This document shows positions 17,279-26,089 of a DNA stretch of 64,000 bases, one piece after another. Position 1 is the stretch's first letter. Each line of letters starts with the position of its first letter. The notes beneath the pieces are model-generated. The model searched no databases. It was not told the DNA's origin and was given only the letters and a program-made list of their open reading frames with translations. Source of the stretch: Desulfatiglans anilini DSM 4660 (GTDB lineage: Bacteria; Desulfobacterota; DSM-4660; Desulfatiglandales; Desulfatiglandaceae); assembly GCF_000422285.1 (NCBI RefSeq), contig NZ_AULM01000013.1, forward strand, positions 32,350 to 96,349. The letters run 5' to 3'. The position numbers and the translations under genes were made by a program.

Positions 17279-18913
17279 TCACTTCTTCATCTTGCGGCGC
17301 TCCTCGTCGCGGATGTCGCGGCGCAGCAGCTTGCCGACCTTGGATTTGGGGAGCATGTCGCGGAATTCGATGTACTGGGGGATCTTGTACTCGGCCAGAC
17401 GCTCCCGGCACCAGCGGGTGAGATCCGCGCCGCTGACGCCCCGCGCGTCCTGCTTGAGCACCACGATCGCCTTGATGCGCTCGCCGAGCTTCTTGTCCGG
17501 CACGCCCACCACGCAGGCCTCGATCACCGCCTCGTGGTCCAGGAGGCAGGACTCGATCTCCGAGGCCGAAACCCGGTAGCCCTTGCACTTGATGATGTCG
17601 GCGCTGCGGTCCACGTAGTAGAGGAGCCCCGTTTCGTCGCGCCGCACGAAGTCGTTCATGCGGTACCACCGGCGGCCCTCGATGTCGATATACGCCTTGG
17701 CCGTTTCATCGGGCTTGCGCCAGTAGCCGTCCGAGATGTGGCGGAAGGTCACCAAAAGCTCCCCCGGCTCGCCCTCATCGACCGGCTCGAGGGTCTCGTG
17801 GTCCACGATCATCACCTCGCGCGAAGGCAGCGGCATCCCGATGCTGCCCGGCACCGGCTCGCGGTCGAGGGGGCTCATGCAGGTGAAGCCCACCTCGGTG
17901 GCCCCGTAGGCCTGGTAGATCGGGATTTCCAGGAGCTTCTTCCAGCGTTCGAAGGTCTCGAGCGGCAGGACGTCGCCGCCGCTCCAGCAGTAGCGGAGGG
18001 AGTGCAGGTCGAACAGGTCGAGCCGGTCGTTTTCGAGGATCATGCGGTAGAGGGTCGGGGCCCCTAGAAAAAGCGTGGCCCTGTGCCGCTCGATGGCGTC
18101 CAGGATGGCGTCCACCTGCGGAATGGGCATCAGGATGCAGGTGTTCCCCCGGCTCAGCACCATGCCGAGGAGGACCCCCTGGGCGAGCTGGTGGAAGAGC
18201 GGGTTGACCATGACAAAGGCCTCTTCCTCGTCCCGGATGAAGCCCTCGCCGACCTCCCGGATCTCCTCCACGAACGAGACCATGCCCGCATGGCTCATGA
18301 CGCAGCCCTTGGGAAACCCCGTGGTGCCGCCGGTGTAAAGGATGTAGCAGGGATGGTCGATCGGGTCCACCTCGACCTGGGGGGGGCTGGGCGGGTATTG
18401 CCTGAGGAGCGCGCCGAACCGGTGCAGGTTCTCGCCCTTTTCGGTCGTCCCGCGCGGGACGAGGTCGAACATCCACCCGAAGAGGCGTTTGTAGGCGGGC
18501 AGCATCTCGTCGTGGGTGGTCACGATCACGCGCTTCAGGGCCGTCTCGGGCCAGACCTCTTTGACGTAGCGGTAATTGGTGTCGAGGCAGACCACGGTCT
18601 TCGCCCCGGTGTCGTTCAAGAGGTAGCGGATCTCGTGCGGCGTGTAGATGGGCGAGACCGGGACGGGCACGGCGCCGACCACCTGCGCGCCGAAGTAGGC
18701 GATCAGGAACTGGGGCAGGTTCGGCAGGTAGATCATGATCCGCTCCCCCGGGCGCACCCCGAGGGCGTGCAGCGCCGTCGCGAACCGGTCGATCAGCTCC
18801 CGCATGCGGCGGTAGCTGAACCGCTGACCGAGGTAGATGACGGCCGTGCGCTCCGGCCAGCGTTCGCACGCCCGGTCGAAGGAGGAATAAACCAGTTCGG
18901 GTGTCTGGGGCAT
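17279..18913 (-). CDS. AMP-forming acyl-CoA synthetase, copy 1
   Basis: ANL-superfamily ligase of 544 residues activating a carboxylic acid to its CoA thioester via an acyl-AMP. The P-loop is [14 protein letters not shown], the A5 region is [12 protein letters not shown], the A8 hinge is [15 protein letters not shown], and the C-terminal catalytic lysine is in [13 protein letters not shown]. It lies 41 bp after livF and is the last gene of the first liv unit. It is closely paralogous to 26090-27751. The substrate is not determined by sequence; linkage to a Liv-type importer suggests an imported organic or aromatic acid, which is inference. Confidence 0.88.
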   Translation of the reverse strand: MPQTPELVYSSFDRACERWPERTAVIYLGQRFSYRRMRELIDRFATALHALGVRPGERIMIYLPNLPQFLIAYFGAQVVGAVPVPVSPIYTPHEIRYLLNDTGAKTVVCLDTNYRYVKEVWPETALKRVIVTTHDEMLPAYKRLFGWMFDLVPRGTTEKGENLHRFGALLRQYPPSPPQVEVDPIDHPCYILYTGGTTGFPKGCVMSHAGMVSFVEEIREVGEGFIRDEEEAFVMVNPLFHQLAQGVLLGMVLSRGNTCILMPIPQVDAILDAIERHRATLFLGAPTLYRMILENDRLDLFDLHSLRYCWSGGDVLPLETFERWKKLLEIPIYQAYGATEVGFTCMSPLDREPVPGSIGMPLPSREVMIVDHETLEPVDEGEPGELLVTFRHISDGYWRKPDETAKAYIDIEGRRWYRMNDFVRRDETGLLYYVDRSADIIKCKGYRVSASEIESCLLDHEAVIEACVVGVPDKKLGERIKAIVVLKQDARGVSGADLTRWCRERLAEYKIPQYIEFRDMLPKSKVGKLLRRDIRDEERRKMKK

Positions 18914-18954
18914 CGATCGACCTTTCTCTTCCGTCCACCGCCGCAGGGCGGCCG

Positions 18955-19707
18955 CTACATCCCGAAATACGCCGATTTCACGTCCGGGTTGTCCATCAGT
19001 TCCTGGGCCCGCCCCATCACCACCACCCCGCCGTTTTCCATGACGTAGCCGAAGTCGATGAGGGGCAGCACAGGCCTCGCGTACTGCTCGGCCAGGACCA
19101 CGCTGATGCCGGTCTCCTGGTTGATGTTCTCGACGGCTTCTGTCAGCATGGTCTCCATGAGAGGGCTCAGCCCCAGCAGGGGTTCGTCCAGCAGGAGCAG
19201 CTTCGGCTGGGCCATCAGGGCGCGGCCGATGGCGAGCATCTGCTGTTCGCCGCCGCTCAGGAAGCCGCCCTCCCGCTTCCGCAGGAGCTTCAACTTCGGA
19301 AAGATGCGGAACACGTAGTCGAGCGTGCGCACCGCCTGGGCCCGGGTGGCGAGGACACCGCCGATGCGGAGGTTTTCCATCACCGAGCTCTCCTTGAAGA
19401 TGCGGCGCCTCTCCGGGCACAGGACCATCCCGAGGCGGGCCCGCTCGCTCGCCTCCAAGTGACGGATCTCGCGGCCTTCGAAGAGGATGCTACCCAGAAT
19501 GGTCAGGCGCTGGCCGCCCCGCATGCGCTCCTTTTTCTGCACGTCCAGGATGACCCCCGACGCGGTGTACATGAGGGTGGACTTCCCGGCGCTGTTGGCC
19601 CCGAAAACGCCCGTGATCCCGCCCTTCTCCACGCTGAGCGAGACGTTGTTGATGGCGAGGGCGTTCTCGTAGAAGACCATGAGGTCCTTGATCTCCAGAT
19701 GGTTCAT
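18955..19707 (-). CDS. livF: Branched-chain-type ABC transporter ATPase LivF, copy 1
   Basis: ATP-binding subunit of 250 residues. It starts MNHLEIKDLMVFYENALAIN. The Walker A region is GVFGANSAGKST, unusual in having N-S-A-G-K-S where GPNGAGKT is usual; the paralog at 27806 shares this. The signature is LSGGEQQMLAIGRAL and Walker B is KLLLLDEPLLGLSP. The ATG overlaps the livG stop (ATGA). Family members energise high-affinity uptake of branched-chain amino acids or other organic acids. Confidence 0.9.
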   Translation of the reverse strand: MNHLEIKDLMVFYENALAINNVSLSVEKGGITGVFGANSAGKSTLMYTASGVILDVQKKERMRGGQRLTILGSILFEGREIRHLEASERARLGMVLCPERRRIFKESSVMENLRIGGVLATRAQAVRTLDYVFRIFPKLKLLRKREGGFLSGGEQQMLAIGRALMAQPKLLLLDEPLLGLSPLMETMLTEAVENINQETGISVVLAEQYARPVLPLIDFGYVMENGGVVVMGRAQELMDNPDVKSAYFGM

Positions 19708-20462
19708 TTCCGGTCCTCCGCGCCCATGTAAGCCTTCTTGACGGCCGGGTCCTCCATCACCTCCGCGGGCGGCCCGTCGGCGATCTTTTCGCCGAAGTTG
19801 ATCACCATGACCCGGCCGGCCAGCTTGAAGAGCTCCCGCAGGCGGTGCTCCACCATCATCAGGGTGATGCCGTTCATCTGCATCTTTTCGAGCAGCGGGA
19901 GCATGCTGGCGATCTCCGACATGCTCATGCCCGAAAACACCTCGTCGCACAGGACCACCACGGGCTGGAGCGCCAGGCACCGGGCCAGTTCGAGCCGCTT
20001 CAGATACCCGAGGGGGAGCGACCCCGCCGTCTTGTAAGGCACCCGGGCGTCGCGCTCGAAGCCGATCTCCTCGAGGATGTCGATGGCGACGGAGTCGAGG
20101 TCGCCGAGGGCCCCGGAGCGGGTCTTCCGGACGCGCGGCGAGTTGAGCGGCACAATGAGATTCTTGTAGGCAGCCATGGTGTGGAAGGGACGCATGACCT
20201 GGAAGGTCCGGACCAGCCCGCGCAGCGCGATCTTGTGAGGGGGCAGGCCGTCGATCCGTTCGCCCATGAAGGTGATCCGCCCGTCGTCCGGCTTGACGAA
20301 GCCGGTCAGAAGGTTCACGAGCGTCGTCTTTCCCGCCCCGTTCGGGCCGATGATCCCGACCACCTCGCCCTTGTGCAGGTCGAAGCTGACGCCGCTCATG
20401 GCATGGACCCCGCCGAAGGACTTCCAGAGATTCGTGACTTCCAGGATGCGTTCTCCGGTCAT
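19704..20462 (-). CDS. livG: Branched-chain-type ABC transporter ATPase LivG, copy 1
   Basis: Second ATPase subunit, 252 residues. Walker A is GIIGPNGAGKTTLVN. The LivG-specific region RTFQVMRPFHTMAAYKNLIV and the signature-like LPLGYLKRLELARCLALQP are present. The segment before the D-loop reads VVLCDEVFSGMSMSEI, so the usual LLLDEP of Walker B is replaced by VLCDEV; the second copy has the same change. The start follows the livM stop by 2 bp, and the end overlaps livF. Confidence 0.9.
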   Translation of the reverse strand: MTGERILEVTNLWKSFGGVHAMSGVSFDLHKGEVVGIIGPNGAGKTTLVNLLTGFVKPDDGRITFMGERIDGLPPHKIALRGLVRTFQVMRPFHTMAAYKNLIVPLNSPRVRKTRSGALGDLDSVAIDILEEIGFERDARVPYKTAGSLPLGYLKRLELARCLALQPVVVLCDEVFSGMSMSEIASMLPLLEKMQMNGITLMMVEHRLRELFKLAGRVMVINFGEKIADGPPAEVMEDPAVKKAYMGAEDRK

Positions 20463-20464
20463 GG

Positions 20465-21475
20465 CTACACCTTTTCCCAGCGCTCGAACTGGAAGTACTT
20501 CCGTTCGAGGTAGTTCAGGATCCCTTCGGGCTTGTAGAGGATGAAGGCGAGGAGGATGAGGCTGTAAAGCACCACCCGCAGCTGCCCGAAGCCCCGCAGG
20601 GCCTCCGAGAGCGGCGTCAGGACGAAGGCCCCGATCACCGGGCCGGCGAGGGTGCCCATCCCGCCCATGACCGTCGCGGCGATCGGCAGGATGGAAAAGT
20701 CCATGGCGAACATGGACAGCCCCAGCCAGCCGTAGAGGTGGCTCAGGTACGCGCCGCAGAAGGACCCGATCAGGGCGGCCAGAAAAAGGGCCTTGATTTT
20801 GTAGGCGGTGATGTCGATGCCCGAGGCCTTCACCGCCTGATCGTTGTCCTTGACCGCCTGCAGGATGATCCCGAAATCCTCGGTCATCAGCCGGCGGAGG
20901 CCGAAGAGCGCGACCAGCAGCGCCCCCACCAGCAGGTACTGCTCCACCCAGATGTTGGGCAGGTAGTCGAGGCTGCTGATCCCCTCGGTGCTTCCGAGGA
21001 TGCTGGTCGCGATGATGAAGGAGACCAGGAAGAGCGGCAGCATGAAGCTGACGATGGCGAAATAGACCCCGCGCAGCCGCAGACAGAGGACCAGCGCGAG
21101 GGTGCCGAGCGCCGCCCCGGCCACCGAGGCCAGGGGGATGGTGACCCAGATGGGCCATCCCCAGTAGTGGTTGAGGCTTCCGGAGACGTAGCCCCCGAGG
21201 CCGATGAACATGGAGAGGCCGAGGCAGACGAGCCCCGCGTACTGGGCCAGAAAATCGAAGGCCAGGGCCAGCATGGCATAGGTGGCGGCCGCGCAGAACA
21301 CGCGCTGCCAATACATGTCGAGCATCAGGGGGAGCGCGCAGAGAAGAGCCACCAGAGCCACGCGCGGGAGGAGCAGAAAGGTCATCTCCCGCCAGGAACT
21401 GAGGGCATAGAGCCCGCGGCTTCTGACCGTAATGCTCCGGTCGAGGCGCTTTTTGCGCCGTTCGGACATCTCCAT
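20465..21475 (-). CDS. livM: Branched-chain-type ABC transporter permease LivM, copy 1
   Basis: Inner-membrane permease of 336 residues with about nine hydrophobic segments. Family motifs LAFDFLAQYAGLVCLG and FDLSIL-like AMDFSILPIAATVMGG are present. The ATG at 21475 overlaps the livH stop (TGATG); a second ATG two codons on is also possible. A decayed copy of the AMDFSILPIAATVMGG region lies at 24140-24296. Confidence 0.9.
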   Translation of the reverse strand: MEMSERRKKRLDRSITVRSRGLYALSSWREMTFLLLPRVALVALLCALPLMLDMYWQRVFCAAATYAMLALAFDFLAQYAGLVCLGLSMFIGLGGYVSGSLNHYWGWPIWVTIPLASVAGAALGTLALVLCLRLRGVYFAIVSFMLPLFLVSFIIATSILGSTEGISSLDYLPNIWVEQYLLVGALLVALFGLRRLMTEDFGIILQAVKDNDQAVKASGIDITAYKIKALFLAALIGSFCGAYLSHLYGWLGLSMFAMDFSILPIAATVMGGMGTLAGPVIGAFVLTPLSEALRGFGQLRVVLYSLILLAFILYKPEGILNYLERKYFQFERWEKV

Positions 21476-22359
21476 CAGACCCTTTCCTCCAGTTCCTTCT
21501 GCTTGCCGAGGAGCCCGGAGGGCTTGAGCAGAAGGATGAGAATGATCGTCCCGACAAGCACCATCGACTCCCAGACGGTCCCCAAGAGCGTGCTGCTGAT
21601 GATCACCGTGTAGCCGAGCACCAGGGAGGCCAGGATCGTCCCGGCCCAGCTTCCGAGCCCTCCCACGATGCAGACGGCGAGCGCCCGGATCAGGACGTGG
21701 TATCCCTGCTCCACCGCCAGGTTCCCCAGGGGGAGGACCAGGACCGCCGCCATCCCCGCCAGGGCTGACCCGACCGCCAGGGACAGCATCGCGGTCCGGT
21801 CCGGATGGATCCCCAGCATCATGGCCGCCTGTTCGTCCTGCGCGATCGCCCTCAGCTTCAACCCCGCCTTGCTGTAATGGGTGAAGAGATAGATGGCCAC
21901 GAGGATCAGGCTGCCGAAGCCCAGGATGAAGAGGCGCTGGAAGTCCACGAAGACCCCGGCGACGTTGATCTTGGCGTCGAAAAACGGCGGGAGGGAGTAG
22001 AACGGCCCGATGAACCCCTTGAACCCGGCGATGCCCTGCAGCCGGAGCCCTTCGAGAATGACCAGGCTGACGGCGAAGGAGGCGATGATCTCCGAGGTGG
22101 GCATCCCCCGCAGCCGGATCAACACGAGACGGTAAATGATCAGCCCCAGCAGCGCGGACACGACGAGCGCCAGGAGGATCGCCAGGATGTAGGGCAGCTT
22201 CAGGTCGTTCAGGAAGCTCCAGGTCAGGAAGCCCACAAGCACGTAAACCGCGCCGTGGGCGAAATTGGGGATGCGGCTGACGCCGTAAACCAGCGCGAAT
22301 CCGGCGGCCAGCAGCATGAAAATCATGCTGTTCACCGCCCCGTAGATCAGGATCTCCAT
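21475..22359 (-). CDS. livH: Branched-chain-type ABC transporter permease LivH, copy 1
   Basis: Permease of 294 residues, starting MEILIYGAVNSMIFMLLAAG. It carries the LivH motif ALVYGVSRIPNFAHGAVYVL and the cytoplasmic loop LRAIAQDEQAAMMLGIHPDR (the EAA-like region). ATG 22359 has a GAGG site and lines up with the paralog at 31219. It is separated from livK by about 440 bp filled with the dispersed repeat, so livK may be transcribed at a different level from livHMGF. Confidence 0.9.
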   Translation of the reverse strand: MEILIYGAVNSMIFMLLAAGFALVYGVSRIPNFAHGAVYVLVGFLTWSFLNDLKLPYILAILLALVVSALLGLIIYRLVLIRLRGMPTSEIIASFAVSLVILEGLRLQGIAGFKGFIGPFYSLPPFFDAKINVAGVFVDFQRLFILGFGSLILVAIYLFTHYSKAGLKLRAIAQDEQAAMMLGIHPDRTAMLSLAVGSALAGMAAVLVLPLGNLAVEQGYHVLIRALAVCIVGGLGSWAGTILASLVLGYTVIISSTLLGTVWESMVLVGTIILILLLKPSGLLGKQKELEERV

Positions 22360-22447
22360 GCCCGCACCTCGGCTGTGGGTTGTCGGTCCTGCAGCCGACA
22401 TCCACTTCCGCTGCAGAACCATGAACCATCAACGTCCTGAAATGGCC

Positions 22448-22785
22448 TGTTCAGCACGATCCCGTTTCCAGGCCGGAAATGAGGATTTTTTTCACACGCT
22501 GCGCGTGCTCAGTCCCGCCCTTGCAGCGCGGGTCCCGGTTTCTTCACACCCTGCGGGTGCCCAGTCCCAACGCTTCGTGGCGGGTCCCGGTTCAACCAAT
22601 TTCAAGCAAATCAATCAGTTTTCATCCGAAAACGATTTCCTGGTAGAACCCCGTTTCCAATCCGGAAATGAGGATTTTTGGCCAATATCAAGGAAATCAA
22701 GCGTTTGCGCGGAGGCGACCTGCAGGTCGCCGCACAAGCAAACGTGCAGATTGACGCCGAGATTGGCCAAAAAGACCATTTCCGG
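22448..22785. repeat. Composite intergenic palindromic repeat, copy 2
   Basis: Lies between livH and livK of the first liv unit. It has two GC-rich hairpin modules (about 22490-22538 and 22540-22590, each TTCACAC.CTGCG...GTCCCGGTT), a 55-bp module (about 22624-22679) and the 125-bp palindromic module (22661-22785). The last differs from copy 1 (1229-1353) at only a few positions. It ends 12 bp from the livK stop codon. Confidence 0.87.
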
Positions 22786-22797
22786 ATGGAAACCGGG

Positions 22798-24075
22798 CTA
22801 CTTCTTCATCCAGGGCGGGAGCTTCAGTTCCCCGGTGGCGGCGGCCTTCGGGAAGATGGTCACCCGCTGGCCGTCCTGCCATTGGATCCAGTTCCCGAGC
22901 ACGCTCGTCTGGGGGTCATAGCCGTAGACGATCTGATGGTTCTCGTCGAAGCGGACCGTCCCGCGCACCAGTTGGAGGTCGGTCTTCAGGAGGGCGTCGA
23001 TGACGGCCTCCTTGTCGAGGGTCCCGGCCCGCTGGATGGCGTCCGTCAGGATGTACATGGTCTCGTACCCGCTCACGGACCCGGTGCTGCGCGGCGGCAC
23101 GCCCCAGCGCTTCTCATAGGCCTCGTAATAGGCGCGGGACTTCGGGGTGACATCGGAGGGGGTCGCGCCGGCCTCCGAGAGGTTCACCACCACATAGGCG
23201 GTCTTCCCGCCCGTGGCCTCCCAGAAACCGGGGTCTTCAGCCGCCCCGATGAAGCCGAGCGGCAGCGCCGGCACTTCGAGGTCCGCCCATTGCCGGATCA
23301 TGATGGAGGTCTCGGGGGCATACGCCCAGACGAAGAGCACCTGCGCGCCCGACTTCTTGCACTCGGTCAGGGGCACCGTGTAGTCCGTGGTGCCGATCGG
23401 GTGCTTGTCGTATCCGGTGATCTCCCATCCCATGGCCTTCGCCTTCTCTTCCACGATCTGCGCAGCCTTCCGGCACATGAGGCTGTCGTCGATGGAGATG
23501 AACAGCCTATTGAAGCCGTGGTTTTCCTTGAGGCTGGTCAGGAGGTCCAGGGCCTCTTTGACATACCACTTCACGCTGCCGCTCGCCCGGAAGGAGTGCT
23601 TGTATTTTTCCCGGTTCTCGGCGACTTTCTGATCCCAGGTGGGGGTGTAGGAACCGATCCCCACGATGTCCACGATCCCGTACCGGGCGTAAAGGTCCAT
23701 CGCGGCGATCGAGCACTCCGACATACAGGGGCCGCCGGCGATGAAGTGGGCCTTGGTGTCGAGGATCAGCTTCTCGATCGCCAGGAGCACGTCGCGGGCC
23801 GGCACGCCCGGCTCTTCATCCCGGCTGTCGATGATCTCGAGTTTGATGGGCCGTTTCTCGCCGCCCACATTGACGCCCCCGGCGGCATTGATCTCCTCGG
23901 TCGCGAGCACCATCCCCCGCTCGCCGTTCTGCCCATAGCCGCTCGCCCTCGGAATCGGCGCGCCGACGATGATGGGATCCGCGGCCGCAGCCGGATCAGG
24001 GCCCGCGGGAACCGACCAGAGGGCCGCGCACACCAGCACCAAAAAGACCTTCCCCAGACAGCTCGCTACCTTCAT
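22798..24075 (-). CDS. livK: Branched-chain-type ABC transporter substrate-binding protein, copy 1
   Basis: Periplasmic binding protein of 425 residues with signal peptide MKVASCLGKVFLVLVCAALW and an Ala-rich cleavage region. The Periplasmic_BP_6 fold shows in VGAPIPRASGYGQNGERGMV, LATEEINAAGGVNVGGEKRP and SIMIRQWADLEVPALPLGFI. It is paralogous to 31313-32590. The ligand is not evident; similar proteins bind amino acids, aromatic acids or short organic acids. Gene symbol by family, not by demonstrated ligand. Confidence 0.87.
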   Translation of the reverse strand: MKVASCLGKVFLVLVCAALWSVPAGPDPAAAADPIIVGAPIPRASGYGQNGERGMVLATEEINAAGGVNVGGEKRPIKLEIIDSRDEEPGVPARDVLLAIEKLILDTKAHFIAGGPCMSECSIAAMDLYARYGIVDIVGIGSYTPTWDQKVAENREKYKHSFRASGSVKWYVKEALDLLTSLKENHGFNRLFISIDDSLMCRKAAQIVEEKAKAMGWEITGYDKHPIGTTDYTVPLTECKKSGAQVLFVWAYAPETSIMIRQWADLEVPALPLGFIGAAEDPGFWEATGGKTAYVVVNLSEAGATPSDVTPKSRAYYEAYEKRWGVPPRSTGSVSGYETMYILTDAIQRAGTLDKEAVIDALLKTDLQLVRGTVRFDENHQIVYGYDPQTSVLGNWIQWQDGQRVTIFPKAAATGELKLPPWMKK

Positions 24076-24139
24076 ACCAGCCTCCTTTTTTGGACAACAC
24101 TTGGAAAAAACGGTTGACGGTCCAATGAAACATCGGGAT

Positions 24140-24296
24140 CACCCCTCTTCGATCGGCCTCAGGGGCGCCGACGAAACGCAAGCTCGACGGGTCCACGCCG
24201 GGCGGCGCTCATCCCGCCCATGAATGCCGCGGCGATCGGAGGGATGAAAAACCTCATGGCGAACAGAGGCACGCCCGGCCAGCCGCAGATGATCGG
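24140..24296 (-). pseudogene. Decayed fragment of a livM-type permease gene
   Basis: The minus strand at about 24205-24296 translates to IICGWPGVPLFAMRFFIPPI then AAAFMGGM, lining up with livM copy 1 HLYGWLGLSMFAMDFSILPI then AATVMGGM. The plus strands share ATCCCGCCCATGA, GCGGCGATCGG and CATGGCGAACA. After this the frame is lost, though GPV..AF is still recognisable. It lies between response regulator 1 and livK copy 1 and has no start or stop of its own. Confidence 0.78.
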
Positions 24297-24337
24297 CCGC
24301 GGCCAGGCTCACCAGCGGGGATAGCGCCGGCTGCGGG

Positions 24338-24859
24338 CTATCGCTTGAGAATGGTCGGTGAAGGCTCGTACCGCCCCTCCTGAACATCTTGCCAGAACTG
24401 CTTCCGATCCTTCTCCCAGCCCTTCCCGAAGGACGATGCAAAGACCCCGCCCAGCCGTTCGAAGAGCCGCTTCCATCCGGCCTGATGGCTCAGGGTGAGC
24501 ACGTCTTCCAGAAAGGGGACGATCTGAGAGAGCTTTTCTTTCGGCAGATAGGCCCGGGCGCCGAGCTCGATCGATTTTTGGAGGGCCTCCCGGTTGAAGG
24601 CCTGCGCGGTCAGCATCACCGCCGGGAACCCCATGTGGACGGCGGTGTCGAGGAGTTCGAAGCCGCGCACCCCCATGATGTCCAGGATCACCAGATCGTA
24701 GGTCCAGGAGTGCAGCAGCTGCTGAGCCCTCTCATAGTCCAGGGCCCGGTCGATCAGGAGCCCCTCGAAGCCTTCCAGCTGCTCTTCGAGCGCGTCGAGG
24801 ACGTCGGGTTCATCGTCGACGATCAGGATATGCTTGTTGTTCAGGATGCTTTCAGGCAT
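24338..24859 (-). CDS. Stand-alone response regulator with conserved C-terminal tail, copy 1
   Basis: 173 residues: a receiver domain (about 8-125) with the acidic pair in ILIVDDEPD, the phospho-acceptor D about 60 in LVILDIMGVRG, T/A region MLTAQAF and lysine K107 in AYLPKEK. A ~45-residue tail follows, ending GWEKDRKQFWQDVQEGRYEP then SPTILKR. No DNA-binding domain is present. No kinase gene is adjacent. The tail is conserved in copy 2 and in the fragment at 16033-16150, suggesting it has a function. It sits between the two liv units. Confidence 0.88.
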   Translation of the reverse strand: MPESILNNKHILIVDDEPDVLDALEEQLEGFEGLLIDRALDYERAQQLLHSWTYDLVILDIMGVRGFELLDTAVHMGFPAVMLTAQAFNREALQKSIELGARAYLPKEKLSQIVPFLEDVLTLSHQAGWKRLFERLGGVFASSFGKGWEKDRKQFWQDVQEGRYEPSPTILKR

Positions 24860-25489
24860 TCGAACGTGCTCCTTTCCTCATTCCGGCGTGGCCTTCGGAC
24901 CCGCCGCGGAGCCGGGTGCATCATCAATTCCAGGAGTTCAAACGAACGGGTATCAGACAGTTGAAACAAGACGCCATCCGGGTCGGCGCAGGACAAACAC
25001 GCGGCTCGGCGCTGGAATCGGCTGAAGCGACCGTCCCGGATGGAAACCGAAAAAAAAGCAACGCTCTTGCCGCATGCGAAGCGCCGGAGCGGTTTTCGGC
25101 TGCCGGGTCGCGAGGCCTGTCCGCGGGGCGGCAGTCCTCGTGTGGAGGTTGGAATCCGCCCTGTCGAAAGACCTTGACGGGCAGAGCGAAAAACGCGCGC
25201 GCCGGAGGCGCGGAAAGCACCCCTCGCCGGGGGGGCATCATGTCCCGCCAGGGTGGGGCGATGGAACGGGGATTCGCTGCAGCCCCTTTCACGAGGCGCA
25301 AGAATCGCCTGAGAGACATCGAAAATGGAACGAGGAAACCAACACCCGGTGCAGCGGCACCGCCCTGGCGCACACAGGCGAACTGAACGCCCGCGGGTTG
25401 GAAGCGGGCGGGGCGGTCATGGCTGAGCCGCCTGCCGCCTGCGCTGGAAACGGACGCCCCGGACGGAGCCCCGGCCGCACGGGACAGTC
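24860..25489. other. Gap between the two response regulators
   Basis: About 630 bp, GC-rich, with long but compositionally random open frames on both strands. I see no gene, no member of the dispersed repeat family and no clear structured RNA. Confidence 0.45.
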
Positions 25490-26011
25490 TTATTTCTTCA
25501 GGATGACGGGGGCAGGCTGGTAGTTCCCCTCCTGCACCTCCTTCCAGAACGCCTCCCGATCCTTCTGCCATTCCTTGCCGAACTTCGACGTAAAAACCCC
25601 GCCCAGCCGGTCGAAGACGCGCTTCCAGCCGGCCTGGTGGCTGAGGGTGAGCACGTCCTCCAGAAAGGGGACGATTTCGGCCAGCTTCTCCTTAGGGAGG
25701 TAGGCCCGGGCGCCGAGTTCGACAGACTTCTCGAGCGCTTCGACCGAAAACGCGTGGGCGGTCAGCATGACCGCCGGGAATCCGAGGTGCACGGCCGCGT
25801 TCAGGAGATCGAAGCCCCGCACCCCCATGATGTCCAGGATCACCAGATCATAGCTCCAGGAGCGGAGCAGTTCGTAGGCGGTCTTGTAGTCGGTGGCCTT
25901 GTCGAAGACGAGCCCCTCGAATTCTTCGAGCTGCTCCTCCAGGGCCTCGAGCACGTCCGGCTCGTCATCGACCGCCAGAATACGCTTGTTGTTCAGAACA
26001 CTCTCCCGCAT
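25490..26011 (-). CDS. Stand-alone response regulator with conserved C-terminal tail, copy 2
   Basis: 173 residues, colinear with copy 1: MRESVLNNKRILAVDDEPDV, phospho-acceptor D in LVILDIMGVRGFDLL, AYLPKEKLAEIVPFLEDVLT, and the tail FGKEWQKDREAFWKEVQEGN then YQPAPVILKK. It is about 78 bp downstream of acyl-CoA synthetase 2, in the same direction, so it may be the last gene of the second liv unit. There is no output domain of a known class and no partner kinase nearby. Confidence 0.88.
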   Translation of the reverse strand: MRESVLNNKRILAVDDEPDVLEALEEQLEEFEGLVFDKATDYKTAYELLRSWSYDLVILDIMGVRGFDLLNAAVHLGFPAVMLTAHAFSVEALEKSVELGARAYLPKEKLAEIVPFLEDVLTLSHQAGWKRVFDRLGGVFTSKFGKEWQKDREAFWKEVQEGNYQPAPVILKK

Positions 26012-26034
26012 CGCAGGATCCTCCTTCTAACTCG

Positions 26035-26086
26035 TATCCATCCGGAAATGATTTTCCGGTAGAACCCAGCTTCCAATCCGGAAATT
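26035..26086. repeat. Single ~55-bp module of the dispersed repeat
   Basis: The stretch from TATCCATCCGGAAATGATTT onwards, ending CCAATCCGGAAATTT, matches the module at 11228-11284. It fills the short gap between acyl-CoA synthetase 2 and response regulator 2 and ends at the synthetase stop codon. Confidence 0.82.
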
Positions 26087-26089
26087 TCG

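Noticed and set aside
19704..22432. Very long minus-strand frames spanning livG/livM/livH (over 600 codons)
   Set aside because: They join a real gene to out-of-frame upstream DNA; the real genes start at the internal ATGs with start/stop overlaps.
24924..25571. Long open frame (215 codons) between the response regulators on the minus strand
   Set aside because: Arg/Pro/Ala-rich product without any recognisable motif, overlapping the response regulator 2 end in another frame; typical of GC-rich non-coding DNA.
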